Shown piece after piece: positions 1-12,788 of a stretch of DNA of 64,000 nucleotides. The notes beneath the pieces are model-generated. The model searched no databases. It had not been told where the DNA came from and saw only the letters and a program-made list of their open reading frames with translations. Where the stretch lies: NCBI GenBank assembly GCA_013396995.1, contig VWZP01007923.1:124001-188000 (forward strand), given 5' to 3'. The position numbers were made by a program, and so were the translations under genes. The stretch is from Dicaeum eximium (taxonomy: Eukaryota; Chordata; Aves; Passeriformes; Dicaeidae). The stretch's first letter is position 1. Each line of letters opens with the position of its first letter.

Positions 1-1129
1 AGAATGTCTAGGTGGTTGTCCAGTACTGTGCGCTGTGATATTTGACCTAGCTCAGGCACTGGAAACCTTCTTAATGTGGTTATTCACATCAATGAGTTTG
101 CTTATTGTGGAGCAGGCTGAATAGCTCTGTTTCAGGGCTTTGCTTTGATCACAAGGATGTTTTTATGTACTTTTTTGTAGCTGTTATTGGTAATACTAAT
201 ACTCCTGGTCCTATCCCGCACTTCGTGGTCATTATTATCAAGGGAAAGTTGTTACAGATTTGTGTACAGGCTTCTACACTGCTGAGCTTGAGGAATGAGG
301 AAAGAAGGGAAACGATGCCCTTTATCCACTTTATTTTTTTCCCCAGGTCCAGCCAGCAATTATCACTGCAAGAACAGGCAAAAATATAATCTGTCTGAAA
401 CTACTCAAACATCGGGCAGAATGGGAAAAAATTTAAAGGACAGGGAATCTCAAATGAAGTTTCATTCATTTAGCAGTACTTTAATGGGAACATTGGCATA
501 AGCATTTGCTTTTGAGAAAGCTTCTTGGAATATTTAATATAGACTTTGTGAGGTAATTTCCTTTTCAAAGGACAATAAGCACAATAGAAACTTGGTGAAA
601 ATAGGCTCTTTTTGCTCAAAAGTATCAACTTGCTTTGGAATTTGAGATTTCATTTCCATGGAGTCCAGATTTCAGTTATGATACTTGTTAATTTAACCAA
701 TAATATGTGCAATTAAATAAAAGTTACATAACCTGGTAGGTCTCACAATTTTTGTCTAACTACTTTGAAAATGAAATTATATTGGTGACAGCTGTAGCCT
801 TTCCCAAAACAAATACAGTTATGATAGTGATCTTATCAGGTATAGGAACTCTCAATGGTTTTGTACTTCCTTACAGATTAGCATTTGCTTTCTCTCTTCA
901 GCCAACACTATACCTGAGCACCTTCATAAGACATGAAGGTGGCATCTCTGTGGCAGGTTTTGCTTTCCAACAGTTACATCTTGCTGACCTGATCTATGAC
1001 TTTCTGATGTAGCTTGTAGGGTCACAAATACCAAGAGCATAATGTTGCTTTTGTCACAAAGAGTCGGTAATTCCATGCATATACACAAAAAGCTTCTCCT
1101 AGAAGGAAGAGCCCCAGCACTCCATCACG
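1..1129. other. Gene-free AT-rich flank
   Basis: I see no supported gene in this stretch. It has short chance ORFs on both strands and a pyrimidine tract ending in CCCCAG near 330-346 that resembles a splice acceptor, but no open frame with a donor follows convincingly. If the minus-strand exon candidate at 1130-1456 is a real terminal exon, this would be its 3' UTR. The first AATAAA I see on that strand is near 328-333, about 800 bases downstream of the stop. Confidence 0.5.
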
Positions 1130-1456
1130 TCACATCATGGTGGAATGACCACTTTGCATGTTATATTTCACTTTTCCTATATGCCACTGATAGTGATCAG
1201 GGAACACCTTCCTGTCATCAATGCCTGAGATTCCTGCAAAAGAAGTGAAGTAGGTGAGGGCAGCACCAGGAGACTGACCATCCTCCCAGTTGTGAAGGAA
1301 GACAGAGACAGCCAAATTTCTTGTAACATAGGAAACATTTCCCTTTGACTCCAAAGCTGGCTCTGTGGTATAAGCAGTATTGATGTTCAAGTAACTCCGA
1401 AAAGGATCTTTCCTACTGTTTTGCTGATGCTGCTCACTCCCTTTACCAAAACATGA
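1130..1456 (-). CDS. Candidate coding exon, unrecognised protein
   Basis: On the minus strand a pyrimidine-rich tract (about 1490-1462) ends in CAG at 1459-1457 and is followed by 108 open codons and a TGA at 1132-1130. The peptide is balanced in composition. It has an N-glycosylation sequon (NVS) mid-exon and a C-terminal part rich in aromatic and basic residues, and does not look like translated simple repeat. The open frame continues upstream of the acceptor to about 1590, roughly 153 codons between stops, and the frame starts at TTG rather than ATG if read without splicing. I do not recognise a family. It could be the last exon of a minus-strand gene, a decayed pseudogene, or a chance open frame; one or so of this length is expected by chance in 64 kb at this base composition. 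Confidence 0.25.
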   Translation of the reverse strand, partial: SCFGKGSEQHQQNSRKDPFRSYLNINTAYTTEPALESKGNVSYVTRNLAVSVFLHNWEDGQSPGAALTYFTSFAGISGIDDRKVFPDHYQWHIGKVKYNMQSGHSTMM

Positions 1457-4400
1457 CTGAGCCAAATGAAAAGGAAAATAAAAACCTAGACCAAAATAAT
1501 GTAAACTTGTGGTGCTACAGATTACCCCTTGAAGTTTGATAATAACTATTTTTTTGTATTGATCAGGGTTTTGGCAGTGTCTCTCACTTTAGTTTATTTC
1601 TAAAAACTCTGAATAAGGTGGTGAGGAAAATTTTTCTAGGTTACATGTGCTGTTTAGCAATCTACCAATACAGTTTTCACTGGAAACTATTAGAGATACA
1701 GGGCCTTAAACTATTGAAAATGACCATGATATCATGAGAACAGTTTAGGAAAATTTTTATTTTACAGAATGTGAATCATATATAATTAAAATCACAGGTT
1801 CCTGGTTAGGAAGGCAAGTGGACAGCCATAACATTCAACAATTATATGTTATCTGATTTATGCTTTCTAAATGTAAAATTTGTTCCAGGTCCAAACTAAG
1901 GAAATTTTTACAAGTTATTTAATTTTATCTCAAAACATTCCATGTCATGTTGATTTTTCATAGTCACCTGCTTCTCTGTACAATTCCTCTCAGAGTTAGA
2001 AAATTATGCCTTATTTCAAAGTTGGATTTATCTAACTTCACTACCCAGCTGTTGATTCTTATTCCACCCTAGACAGAAAGGTTAAAAAACTCCCCAGCAT
2101 CAATTATCTTTTCCTTTTGTGATTTCTTCTGCACTGTCATCAAGACACCTAGTCTGTATTCTGAGAGATTAATACATCGAGATCTTCTAAACCTCATATC
2201 AAAAAACATCTTTCTTCAGTCATTCTTCAAGCATTTTTCCTGTCTTTTTGGTGGTATGAATAGTAGAACAGGACAATGAAGTGGACCAACTCTAGAGCTT
2301 GGCCACAAAAAGCACTGCTGAAGTCATAGTTAAGTCTATGTATTGAAAAATTACTCATCTGAACAATGAAGTCATAGTATCTGCTAAGGAAAGGTAAGGG
2401 AGAGTTACAACTAAATTTGTTGGTGAACTTGCAGCAGGATGGTCTCTATCTGATTTATTCTTAATGTGTTGTCAACTTTATTTGTGCACTAAGAATCAAA
2501 CACCTAAACTTTGGACAGAGACTTTGCTTTTTTTAAAAATTACAACAGGGTAAATCATTCCTTGGAGGAACACATTGTTTTTTCTCCCTTTCATATATAT
2601 AGAACCTGTGAAAAACCCACACATCATAAGTGTTACCTAAGCTGTATCCAATAGCACCTTATTTTTGAATCTTTGGCCTTCTAGAAGCGTAGTATCCTTA
2701 CAAGTCAGATATTAGAAAGATAAAACTCTGAGATATGTTGCAGTGAGTGGAGAGGATCTGTGGCATGTGAATGTACTTTCTACATCCTCACTGCTGTAAG
2801 AGGAATGACTCTTTAGTTTGTGCTGAGAGTAGATCTGTGGTGGCACCTCTTTCCTGCAGTGCCTTAGCCCAGGGCAGAACTGTTGCTCTAGGGAGCAGGG
2901 AGAGTGGCTGCTTAAACTGTGGCACCTTTGGTGGCTCATGTAATGCCAGGAGCCCATTTGATTGAAGAAGGATGGCAGGTTATGGGGTGCATCATGGGTT
3001 TGTCCATCGAGGGATGTTGGAAACTAAGAGGCTACTAACACTATGTTAGTGTTCAGTGCTGGGTTGAGGAGGTTGCTGCTGTAAGAGAGCACAAGGAAAT
3101 CTGTTTTCAGCTCTTCAAGCACTGTTGTTAGTGGACCTATTTCCAGATATTTAGAAGTAGGACTAGTATTTCATAGGCCTGAAGTTTAAAAGTTTTCCCT
3201 TGCCATCTAGCCCAGAAATTCTCCTATGAAGAAGTGAAATGAAGAATACTGTGGCTATTAAAGGTTAATCAAGTTGATATATAAATAGTACCCTGGCATA
3301 TCTTTGTATACTTAACATATTACAAAATATGTTAAGTACACAAAATAAGTAATGTATATAGAAAGAACACCTGCTGATGTGCTTGGCTAGTTGCTTAATA
3401 TTGATAAGTGTGTTGCAACATGGCCCCCATGTCAATATAACATCATTTAAAGCCATGCTTTTATGAAGGGGTAAGAGAACAATAAAGCAGCAAGTGCTTA
3501 TAACCCGAATATTAGATACGTTTGAGCAGATTTTATAGCTGTAAATTCATAAGCATTTCAAAATTAGAATTTTAGATGTAAATTATTTTCAACTCAATTT
3601 TCTGTGTGCTGGAAACAGACACAGTAAAAAACCCAAACATGTCGCCAGTGGCTTATGGTATAGCAGTTCTTTCCCCCCTTGTCTCTTAAAAAATAAGAAT
3701 ACAAATGGACATACATACAAGCCCATTTTATGTTACTTTATATGTAAACTCCTTTATATGTTGGAGGAAAATCAGAAAGATTAAGGAGTATTAGAGGTCA
3801 GTATTATTTAACACACTCAAAATTAGTTTGATCCTGTGAAAAAATATTGATGACAAGCATCAAATCAACTTAAGCATTCTTTTGATGTTGAAGCCTCCTT
3901 ATGGGTTTTAGGATAAAGGCCAATTCACTGGTTTCTTACTTTAGTGTAATCCTGAGCTAGTCATACTTGAATGTGTGTGTTACAAGAAAATTTAATCATA
4001 AATTTAAAGCAAGCGCCTTACTCTGAAATTGGCAGGTATTGAAGTAAAGTATGCTGAATGAATATTTCATTGTTGTGATGCAAGTCACATTTCATTTCTA
4101 TGAGAAATTAGTTTCTGAGAATTGGGTACACGGGGTGAACTGTAAGGAAATTGGGATTCACTGAAACACATAAAGCAGTCTGATTGTACAGTCTCTATGG
4201 GAAATAAGATTATGCTAGGCCATGGGAACTGTTTTACCCTTAAGGAATTGTAACTGACAGAATAGGGAGAATTAGGACTACACACTGTTTTTTTCTCAGT
4301 ATTTTGCTATCTATTACAAGTTCAGGCATGGAAATAGTTTTTGGGACATGAAAGTACTGTTGCAAGTTCACTCCCTCCTAGTTCCCAAAACTGCCATAGG

Positions 4401-4518
4401 TTTCTAATGCTTGTCCACATTATGGTGAATTTAGTGACAAAGTACCTCTAGGTGTGTCTCTTTTTAAAGTAAGCCTTAGTAATCTTCCCTTTGCTCATTT
4501 AGCACTGCTTCTTGGCAG
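1457..4518. other. Gene-free sequence, one hairpin
   Basis: This is unique AT-rich DNA. The stretch 2740-3010 is slightly richer in G+C and open for about 60-80 codons on both strands, but I see no homology or splice signals. The only notable structure is the inverted repeat at 3303-3344, listed separately. Confidence 0.5.
3303..3344. repeat. Inverted repeat, 19-bp arms, 4-nt loop
   Basis: The left arm at 3303-3321 and right arm at 3326-3344 are complementary except for one mismatch (3308/3339), around the loop ACAA. The 13 bp next to the loop pair perfectly. The arms are A/T-rich. It could form a cruciform or an RNA hairpin. It is shorter than a typical microRNA precursor, so I do not call it one. 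Confidence 0.85.
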
Positions 4519-4601
4519 CCTCTTCCTCTTCCTCTTCCTCTTCCTCTTCCTCTTCCTCTTCCTCTTCCTCTTCCTCTTCCTCTTCCTCTTCCTCTTCCTC
4601 C
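4519..4601. repeat. (CCTCTT)n hexanucleotide array
   Basis: About 13.8 uninterrupted copies of CCTCTT, so one strand is pure pyrimidine and the other pure purine for 83 bp. All copies look identical, which suggests recent expansion or active homogenisation. Polypurine mirror-type tracts like this can adopt triplex (H-DNA) form. Length polymorphism between individuals is likely. Confidence 0.97.
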
Positions 4602-7600
4602 TGTCTCTTTAAATAGTTTCAGTAAGATGATAGGAACAGGTGGTATCTCAAGGAAGGAATGACAATAAAAATGTAATTTGAATTTATATTTAAACTCAGC
4701 CTAGATGTTCTGCTGCATGCCTGTGTTAGTTTTAGCATAAAAGGCCAAGATTAATGAGACATATATTGCAATCACAGCTGTTTCAGCCAGCTCTAGAATA
4801 GAAGCTACATGTAGCCAGATATAGCAGACTTTTGGGAGAAGGAATGTAAATATGAAAAGCAGCTGGCTGACAGAATATATTTGTAGTGCAGCAGCATCAT
4901 CCTCTTTTATCCATGTGCTCCTACCCTTCAGAAGTGGAGCTTTTCTGTTGCTGCAGTGTCTAATCCTGTCTGTGTCTTTCCATGCCTAACTTTTGGGCAC
5001 TGTATTTGTGAGGTCTCTGTGTGACATGACTGTATCGTAATTAAGATCACTTGGCAATATATTTGATGTCAAGAGATATTATAGATGTAAGTGTCTTTAT
5101 CAATATGAGGTCTGGTATTTTGATAAATAGATGTAGTAATTTTACTTAAGTGTTCTGTTTCACAATAAATGTTCTTAGTCTTTTGAAATTAAATTAATTG
5201 CTTGCAGTTCTTTTCAGATTTTCTTTATTTCCATATAAGCATGTTGAAAAATCAGAACTCCAGTCTGACAAGTTTCTTACCCTCCAATCTCCCTACATCT
5301 GGAGCTGACGGTATGAATCTATATACTGTGTACAGTGCTGTGTCTTTGAAGAGGAAAGTACATAAGCTTGTTCTTTTTCAGACTTCAGTCCTTATGGTGA
5401 CTTGTAAGAAGGATGGAGGGAGTGTCTTTTTTTAAAAAAATCAATATTAAATAAAACATCTTTATTACTCCAAGTTGTAGATCCAGTACAAAGTGTCTTC
5501 TTGCATGACCATTAGAATTTCTGTCTCTTTATTGCTAAGAAGTTTGTAATTTACTATAGCTATGAAGAGAGGAAATGAAAATTAGGAAATCCTTGTGAGG
5601 CAAAATGAATAATTCTCCCACTCTACCTTCCTTCAAATTTAAGGACACTGTAATTTATTCTTACTCAACACTTAGCAGAAAGCGGCTCCTATTTAATCTT
5701 TGTAATCCTGGCTTTGAAGCTGCTGCTGCTTTGTAATTTTCTTTACAAGTAGCAATCACAGCAGTGGTTTTGATTAAATGATTACCCATAGGCCTGCTCT
5801 TGAATGAAATGACAGATGTACTCTGTTAAGATACGAGTAAATGCTATGAACTTAGTAACTTTCTACAGAGTGAGCAAATTCAAAATATCATTATGTATTA
5901 TTATTGGGAATTACTTGCAACACAAAGCATAATATGTTACTTTATTTGACTTGCTTTCTTTGTATGGGGGAGCATGGGAAAACCGTAGCCTGACAGAGGT
6001 CAACCTTCTGCAACACTTCGTGCAAGTGTGTGCGCATAGATGTAAAAACTGAGTGGCTGTGTCAGCAAGTGCTACCTCAGTAAGGGATTGAAGAGTGAGA
6101 ACATCTTTCTGCCTTTCTCTGTTGTGCTTTAAAATCTTCATTTCCTCCTTGACAGGTTTTCCAGAACTATGTGAATCATGTCAGATCTTCTACTAGGAGG
6201 CTGACAGTTTTCTGAAAGGAAATTCTACAAAATATCAGCATGAGAAATACTTAACATTGTTTTTGTTCTTAGGTTTCCTCAATTTATTTTCAAGCACTTT
6301 GGTGTGCTGAAGTATTATTTTCAGTGGCACCCACAATAATAGTAGCATAAGATGAAACATTTGCAACTTCAGGAAAATTAGTGAAAAGTTAAGAGTCACA
6401 CTGAGCTTGTCCTATGTAATTGTTTTGCAGCTTTGAAATTACTCTCTATTTTTCTTGACTTCCCAAAACAACTTTTTTTTTCTTCTTTCATGTTAAAAAA
6501 CAAGCTTGTATTTGAGCATGGTTGCTGCTGTTTACAGGTTACACTTGGTGGAAAGGAGCAAAGGTAAATGGTTTCCCACAGCAGTATCTAATACCCAGTG
6601 GAACTGACATAACTAAGTTTTCCTGGTATTGTGCTGGATAGGAACTCTTTAGTTTCATTAGAATGTGCAATTAGCCAAGAGCCCAGAGCTTGCATCTGGA
6701 ATTATGCAGGTATTATTTGGCTAGTGAGAAAAACAAAAACCAATGCCACAAATAATAATTTTTGTCAGTTGCATGGAAAATACGTTTCCTTGTCTGGTAA
6801 TGCCGCATAAGTCTAGAAATGTTCAAAATGCACTCTCCCTCATGGCCTTTGCTACTGTGCCTTTACTTCTTTTCTCCTTACTTTTGTGTAGAAATCTATC
6901 AACCTTTAGTAAGAATGTGGCTTCTGGAAGCAGGACAAAGCAAAAGAACTGGAAGAAACTGAAAGAAAGGAGTTAATCAAAGGAAAGGCAAAAGGAGGGA
7001 AAGCTAGCAAGCCGCTGAGAGACAATTTCCTTCACTGAAAAAACCCCAGGCAAAACAAAATCAGAAACAAACTATAAAGGAGAAAATATTAGAGGAAAAC
7101 AGATGACACTAAAATACACCTGATATTTAATAATGGTCAATATTAATATCAATAGGGTCATGTTTACATTATGGTAATACTCACAGGTTTCAGTTGTGCT
7201 TTCTGTAGAGATGCTATCCAGTTGTTTCAGCAAACTGATCTTCCACTTGGTCTTGTTGACCAGACTTCCCAGTTGTCAATTACTCTTTCCATCATGTTTT
7301 CTCATGAAATAGAAAGAATTCCTAATTTGACCCTTGATTTGCTTCAGCAAAAGCTGTACTGTCTTTGAAAATGGTCAGTTTTGGGAACAGAAGTACCAGT
7401 GACGAAAGGAAGAAAATAAAGGTATAAGGTCAAAGAAAAAAGACAAGGAGACAAAGAAAAAAGGAGATGCAGACTGAAAGGTCAGGATGTTACTTCCCAT
7501 AAGCTTTACTATTGGACCTTCTGGCATAACCGTGAAGTCACTCCTTCTTCTTACTGTATCAGTATGGTCTAGATTAGTTTAAATACTTAAAGTAATTGCA

Positions 7601-9221
7601 GTTTTAAAATCTAGCTCATTCTGACAGAGATGGTCTAAAGGGAAACATTTATATATGATTATCCAACAGGTCTCAGGAAAGAGCATCCTTCAGATGTGGT
7701 TATAAGCAGTGATCTTTAACCAGGTTTAGCTGCAATGAAAACATTTTAAACATATCTTAACTTTTAACACATTAGTATTTTGCTGGAAATTTGCAAGCCT
7801 AATGTAAGTCCCACATATTTTTGAAAATAGTGGCTTTTGAAAGCAAGTACTTTAGGTCAATGTGGTACGTATAGCATAGTATAAAGACACAATGGTGTCT
7901 TTAAGTAACACTGGGACATTCTTCAGCTTGCTTGATGGTTAAGTTTTGTCGATAGCTAAGTCTTTTCACAAAATCACAAAATTGCTTCTGGTTTGTTTTT
8001 TTTTCTAACAGGAATGCTAATTATTTAAATGCCTCTTGCAATCTCTCCTTGCTAAAGAAAAAAATTAGGGAGAGCTGCTCCTCAAAAAGTTTCTCATGCA
8101 GATGTTAACACGATTAAATAAGCTTACTGTCTTACATGAGAGGGAAAGAAACAAGGAACAGAAGAATCTTTCTCATTATTTCTTGTACATGACAGATGAA
8201 TCTGTAAGATTCAGGCCTCATGTATAACTTTGTCTGCAGGCATGTATGTCTTAACTTGCAGAAATGTCTGTTTGCCTTAGTAGGTTGGTCTCAGTGTGGG
8301 TAAAAAAAATAAAAAGAAAGAACCAAAATGAGATAGAGTGTACAATATGTCTGACTTAGTTAAAAAATACACTGTCAAGGGAGTGTGTCCTTAGCAGAAC
8401 TTTTGAAACATCATTTTAATTAGAGAGAGTTTTTTTTACTTTTTTTGCTAATCAGTTACTGTTCGTCTGCACTGCTAACTGAGGATTTTTGCAACCTCTA
8501 TAATCTGTTTAAAACATTAATATTTTTAATACTGACTGACAACTTCATAACATGCTTTGCATGTGTGTGATGGACTCAAATGTGCTTATACATGACCAGT
8601 AACATTTCTTCAATATTATATGACATGTCATTGTACTGCAAATAATTGCACAAAGTATAGATTCCATATTCTACTGTTTCTCAAATTCTTGGAATTTATT
8701 TGAAAAGCCAGTGAATATGCTTTATGAAAACAAAAGTAAGCTGTTGAGCTGTGGCAAGTAAATGTGGTGAGAGAAGACAGGTAACACGATGAAGTTTATT
8801 TTCCTTTTAAACATACAGTGATTTAAACCACTAGAAAGATGCCTAACTATCTGGTGTTGGATTAATCTCTATATCCCACTGTTGCCACTCCTTATCCAAT
8901 AAGCCAAGTCATAAGACTGTCAAATGCTTCTTCTAATGCAAGTATTTAAGAGTACACACATAACCACAGCCTCTTGTAAATGACATCTGACAAACATCAT
9001 TATTTGAGCATGGAAATAGCTGAAATAATTCAAGAACGACACTGAAATGCCAAAAATACCAAAGCAGATTCTTCTTGGTCTCCCATGTGGGTTTCAGCAT
9101 TCTTCTTATAATGTGTTCAGATTCAGCAGCCACAACTTCAGCTACAGCCTGTTTAGCCTTGGCAGCAGTGCTCATTCATTCTAGTGATTTGTGGGGAAAT
9201 CAAGGTTCCTACTGTTTGGAG
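4602..9221. other. Gene-free sequence
   Basis: I see no supported gene or recognisable transposon. ORFs of 60-80 codons at 5202-5435, 5911-6141, 6743-6976 and 8933-9175 have no family signature and no paired splice signals. Short T-runs occur near 6472 and 8000. Confidence 0.5.
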
Positions 9222-9424
9222 GTTTTGTGAGGGTTTTGTTTGTTTGTTTATTTGTTTGTGTTTGGTTTTGGAATTTTGGTTTTGTTTGTTTTGTTTTGGG
9301 TGTTTTTGTTTGTTTAGGTTGGGGTTTTTTGGTTTGATTTGGTTTGGTTTGGTTTTGTTGTTTGGTTTTTTGTTTGTGGTTTTTTTTTTTTTTTTTTTTG
9401 TTTAGTTTGGGTTTTTTTGTGGTT
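9222..9424. repeat. G/T-only low-complexity tract
   Basis: About 200 bp made almost entirely of T and G on the plus strand, mostly GTTT and GGTTTT units of changing length, with a 20-plus-base T run around 9376-9399. An open frame of 73 codons runs through it, but its product is only Phe, Gly, Leu, Trp, Cys and Val and is an artefact of the repeat. Such tracts are common in bird genomes. The extreme strand asymmetry is real in the sequence. Confidence 0.9.
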
Positions 9425-12400
9425 GTGACTGAGAATACTCAGAAAATAAATATAAGTTACTGCTTCATCTTTGTTATTTTTCCAATAAGTACTAGACTAA
9501 GGAAAAGTTAGATATAAAAAACAAAATTACACATATCTTTTGATTATATCCTAAAATAAAATATTCTTGTAGGAATTATGAAAGTTGTTATAAATACTTT
9601 GTAAAATACAGAAGTAAAAGCATTTGAAACAGGTCTGTGTTTCTGGAATTGTGGGTCATGCAAACTGCATATTATTCCTAATGGAAACCCTCTACATTTT
9701 ACAGATGTACAAAGAAATCTGTATTTTTACTTATATTACTTTATCAAGATATAGAACTACAGAAAAATCTATTGAATGGTCAGTTCCTGTTTGAATAACC
9801 TATGCCAAATTTTGATTTTTCAGGCACGTTAGCCGAAGGAAAGGAAACAGTCCCCAGTGACAGTAAGCAGGGAATCTAGGAAGACTTGCTAGGGAAAGAA
9901 GCCACTTCAGTTTTTATGTTTGTCTGGACCTGGGGTACGGAGGGTACTGAGTGATCCTACCTGTGCACCTGATACTTTACCTGTAGTGAAATCTAGTAGT
10001 AAAATCATAAAAATAAGCAATAACTCATGACATGGCTATCCACATACCATTGCCCAGAATCTTTCTCTTACATCTCATTTCAGTGAAAAGATGTTTTGTA
10101 TTAGGTGAGCCTACCCAATATGAAATTTTGATCTGCAAATGACGGAAATTGCCTTGTAAGAAAGAGATGCAGTTTTTGATAAAAAAACCTGCTCCCGTTT
10201 GTTCATGGTTTTCCTTGGGAGGCTAATTCCAAACATGAGTCAAGAAATAGCCTACCTTTGGGCTGTTCAGTTTTGTCTGACTGATTTAAAGGCAGTCACA
10301 GAATTACTTTGTTATAACTTCCCCTGTAGACAAGCAGGTTCTTTATGCCACTGTTTCAGTCCAAGGAGCCAAATAATACCTTTTTTATTGCAGTATTTTT
10401 AGACATTGGATACATCTGGAAAAATATTCAAGCAGATAATTAGATTGCATTAGCAATGTGTCTGTTGTGGTTTCCCTGATCCCAAAGAAGGCAGGCCTTT
10501 ATGAAGCACTTGGCCACAGACTCTGCAAAATCTGCTGTGTAAATTGGCCCACACTAAAGCATGTGGAAAACATTTTTTGGCTGAAACTTGAAACCATTCA
10601 TGTGGCTTTGAGACAGGGAAGCTCAGCCTGCCAACATCAATAGAACTTTGTACTACAAACCAAAATGGTCATTTAGACATGTGTACTTTCATGCTCACAA
10701 ATGCACTGAGGTCAAATATTTTTTAATCTTGGGAATTTTTCCTCTTTATACAGCCTCGTATTTCACGCAGGAAATGAGGCTGAGTACAACAAACACAAAT
10801 CATTGAGACTGACAGAGCATATTGGGTTCAAAACCCAAGCTTTGACTCTAATTGCTCTCCAAAGGCCTTTGGCTCAAGGTAACTGTTGATTTAGTTCAGC
10901 TGTTTCAAATCAGCACTGTAAGGTCTTGCTAAGACAAACTGGTTAGGCCACATTACATTTGTACCATTGGATCCCTCGGGTGCAAGTATAACACAGTTAG
11001 CATTTTAAAAGATTGCATTTGTCTGTACACTGCAGGCGGCAATTATGAACAGGAAAATCTTTTGTGAAAGATGGTGTGACCTTCCTTTTGGTGAAAGAGT
11101 GATAATGGCTTCTTGTGGAGGTAAAAATAATGTTTCTATTCAAGGTTCAGAGGGGGACCCCACCTTGTTTCTCATGCAAGTCAGTCTTGTCAGAAATTTG
11201 TTGCCATTATTTTTGTTTTGCTTTGATAGTGCTTATTTAGCTAAATAACACATACCTCTAACATGTATAATTTCTGTTACTCTCCTGCTGCAGAAGTATT
11301 GCATCACCTTCTGAGGGAGGTGAGGTTACTAAAGCAAAGCTACCTTCTCCCTTCATGAATTAAGAAAATGACACTCACTCAATCCCATGTTTTAGTTTTC
11401 TGTGTTATTGACTGCTTCTGACATTAACTGGGTCTGACTTTTCAGCAAGGGAAATCCTGGAGGATTACCCAACAGGATATAAATCTGCTTGGTGTATTAT
11501 ATTCTTTTACTGTTCTTAGCAATGTAAGTGCTGAAGTTTGATTTATTCCAGTATATCTATTTGCCTGTCTACAGTCAGAATTTGCATAGTAAAGACATAA
11601 TCCCTGAGAAGGAAAGCATGGTGAGCTTTTGCCAGGTTTGATTCACAAAGCACTATTTTACAAGTTAACTCTTCCTGGTCCGGAGGTCATTCCCGAGTGT
11701 CACACAGTGGCTTAATAATCACAGCTGAAATCAGCTAGCCGTTCAAAGTGCCTTAAACACAGTAGTAGGCTGTAGAAGCAGGAGGGCTCTGAGGCACATG
11801 ACACCCTACTTAATAGTCAGCCCTCACTGACTGAAATCTGCTAAACCCATTGATCAGGGGTTGTGGTGCACAAGGCACGCTGGCTACAGCACGTTCCCTG
11901 TATATTCCAGATGAATGGGGAAGGGGTGGCACAGGTTTGGCTATACTACCTTTCTGCCAGCTGGGCAACACAGATGAGCAGGTGATCTGGGGACAAGTCT
12001 GATTGATTTTGAGGATACTAAGTATTGCATGTATGTGTACTGTTTACTATATTAGAGTGTAGTTTTGGTGTTACTTAAGAATTTTGCCACTAATGAAAAC
12101 ATTCCTGAAGCTACTTTTGTCCTTATTTTTCAATCACAACACATACATATCCTCAAATCTAGTGTTTCTTGGCAAGAAACCTGATTAACACCATTTTGGT
12201 TGTCTTTAGTTACCATGAGTTAAGAGGGTACTTTCAGATCCTTTATTGCTTTTTATAAGTAAGAAGTTCAGTTCACTGCTGTTTCACAACCTTAATTGCC
12301 TGTGCTGTGCCAAAGAGACATAAGCAGTCTTCCAGGATGAGGTACCTTTTCTGAATTATGGCCTGATCGTTCTTAGGTGGGCATGAGCTGTTTTCTTCTG

Positions 12401-12788
12401 TGCTTCAAACCACCTAGAAACCTTGTTTGTACAGACTCAGTCTGAACATAGCAAGTGCTCTGGCAGAGCTGGTATTCTAGCTCGGATTTGGTAATGTGTC
12501 TTGCAGCTTTGAGTTGACAGGCATGTGGGCAGGGCAAGTTCATGTTGGCCTATAAATTGCTGCATAGAGGAGTTCCTAATGGACATGTTTAGGCTAGGTA
12601 AGAAACTTGCAGTGTGAATTGTTTGTTACCTTGGTCCACTGAATAAGAAGAAAATTTCTTCTTTGCTTCATGAAGCATGCTTCTGCTCTCTTTTTACATT
12701 AAATTTAATTCTATGAAATGACTTTTATAACCACCTTGCTTTCCAGAGGCTGACAATTACATGTACCAGTGAATTCTATATTTTTTGG
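9425..12788. other. Gene-free sequence, possible conserved block near 10.7-11.0 kb
   Basis: No gene is supported. The part from about 10740 to 10990 contains a compact hairpin (10751-10782), a 7-bp inverted repeat around 10833 and a region of higher sequence complexity. It could be a conserved non-coding element, but this cannot be judged from one sequence. Confidence 0.4.
10751..10782. repeat. Compact inverted repeat (12 bp paired)
   Basis: CAGCCTC at 10751-10757 pairs with GAGGCTG at 10776-10782, and ATTTC at 10760-10764 pairs with GAAAT at 10771-10775. The arms are separated by a 2-nt bulge on the left arm only and a 6-nt loop. It could fold as a hairpin in RNA or be a palindromic binding site. 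No function is evident. Confidence 0.75.

Noticed and set aside
9184..9405. 73-codon ORF rich in Phe, Gly, Leu and Trp
   Set aside because: It is the translation of the G/T low-complexity tract, which lacks stop codons in that frame.
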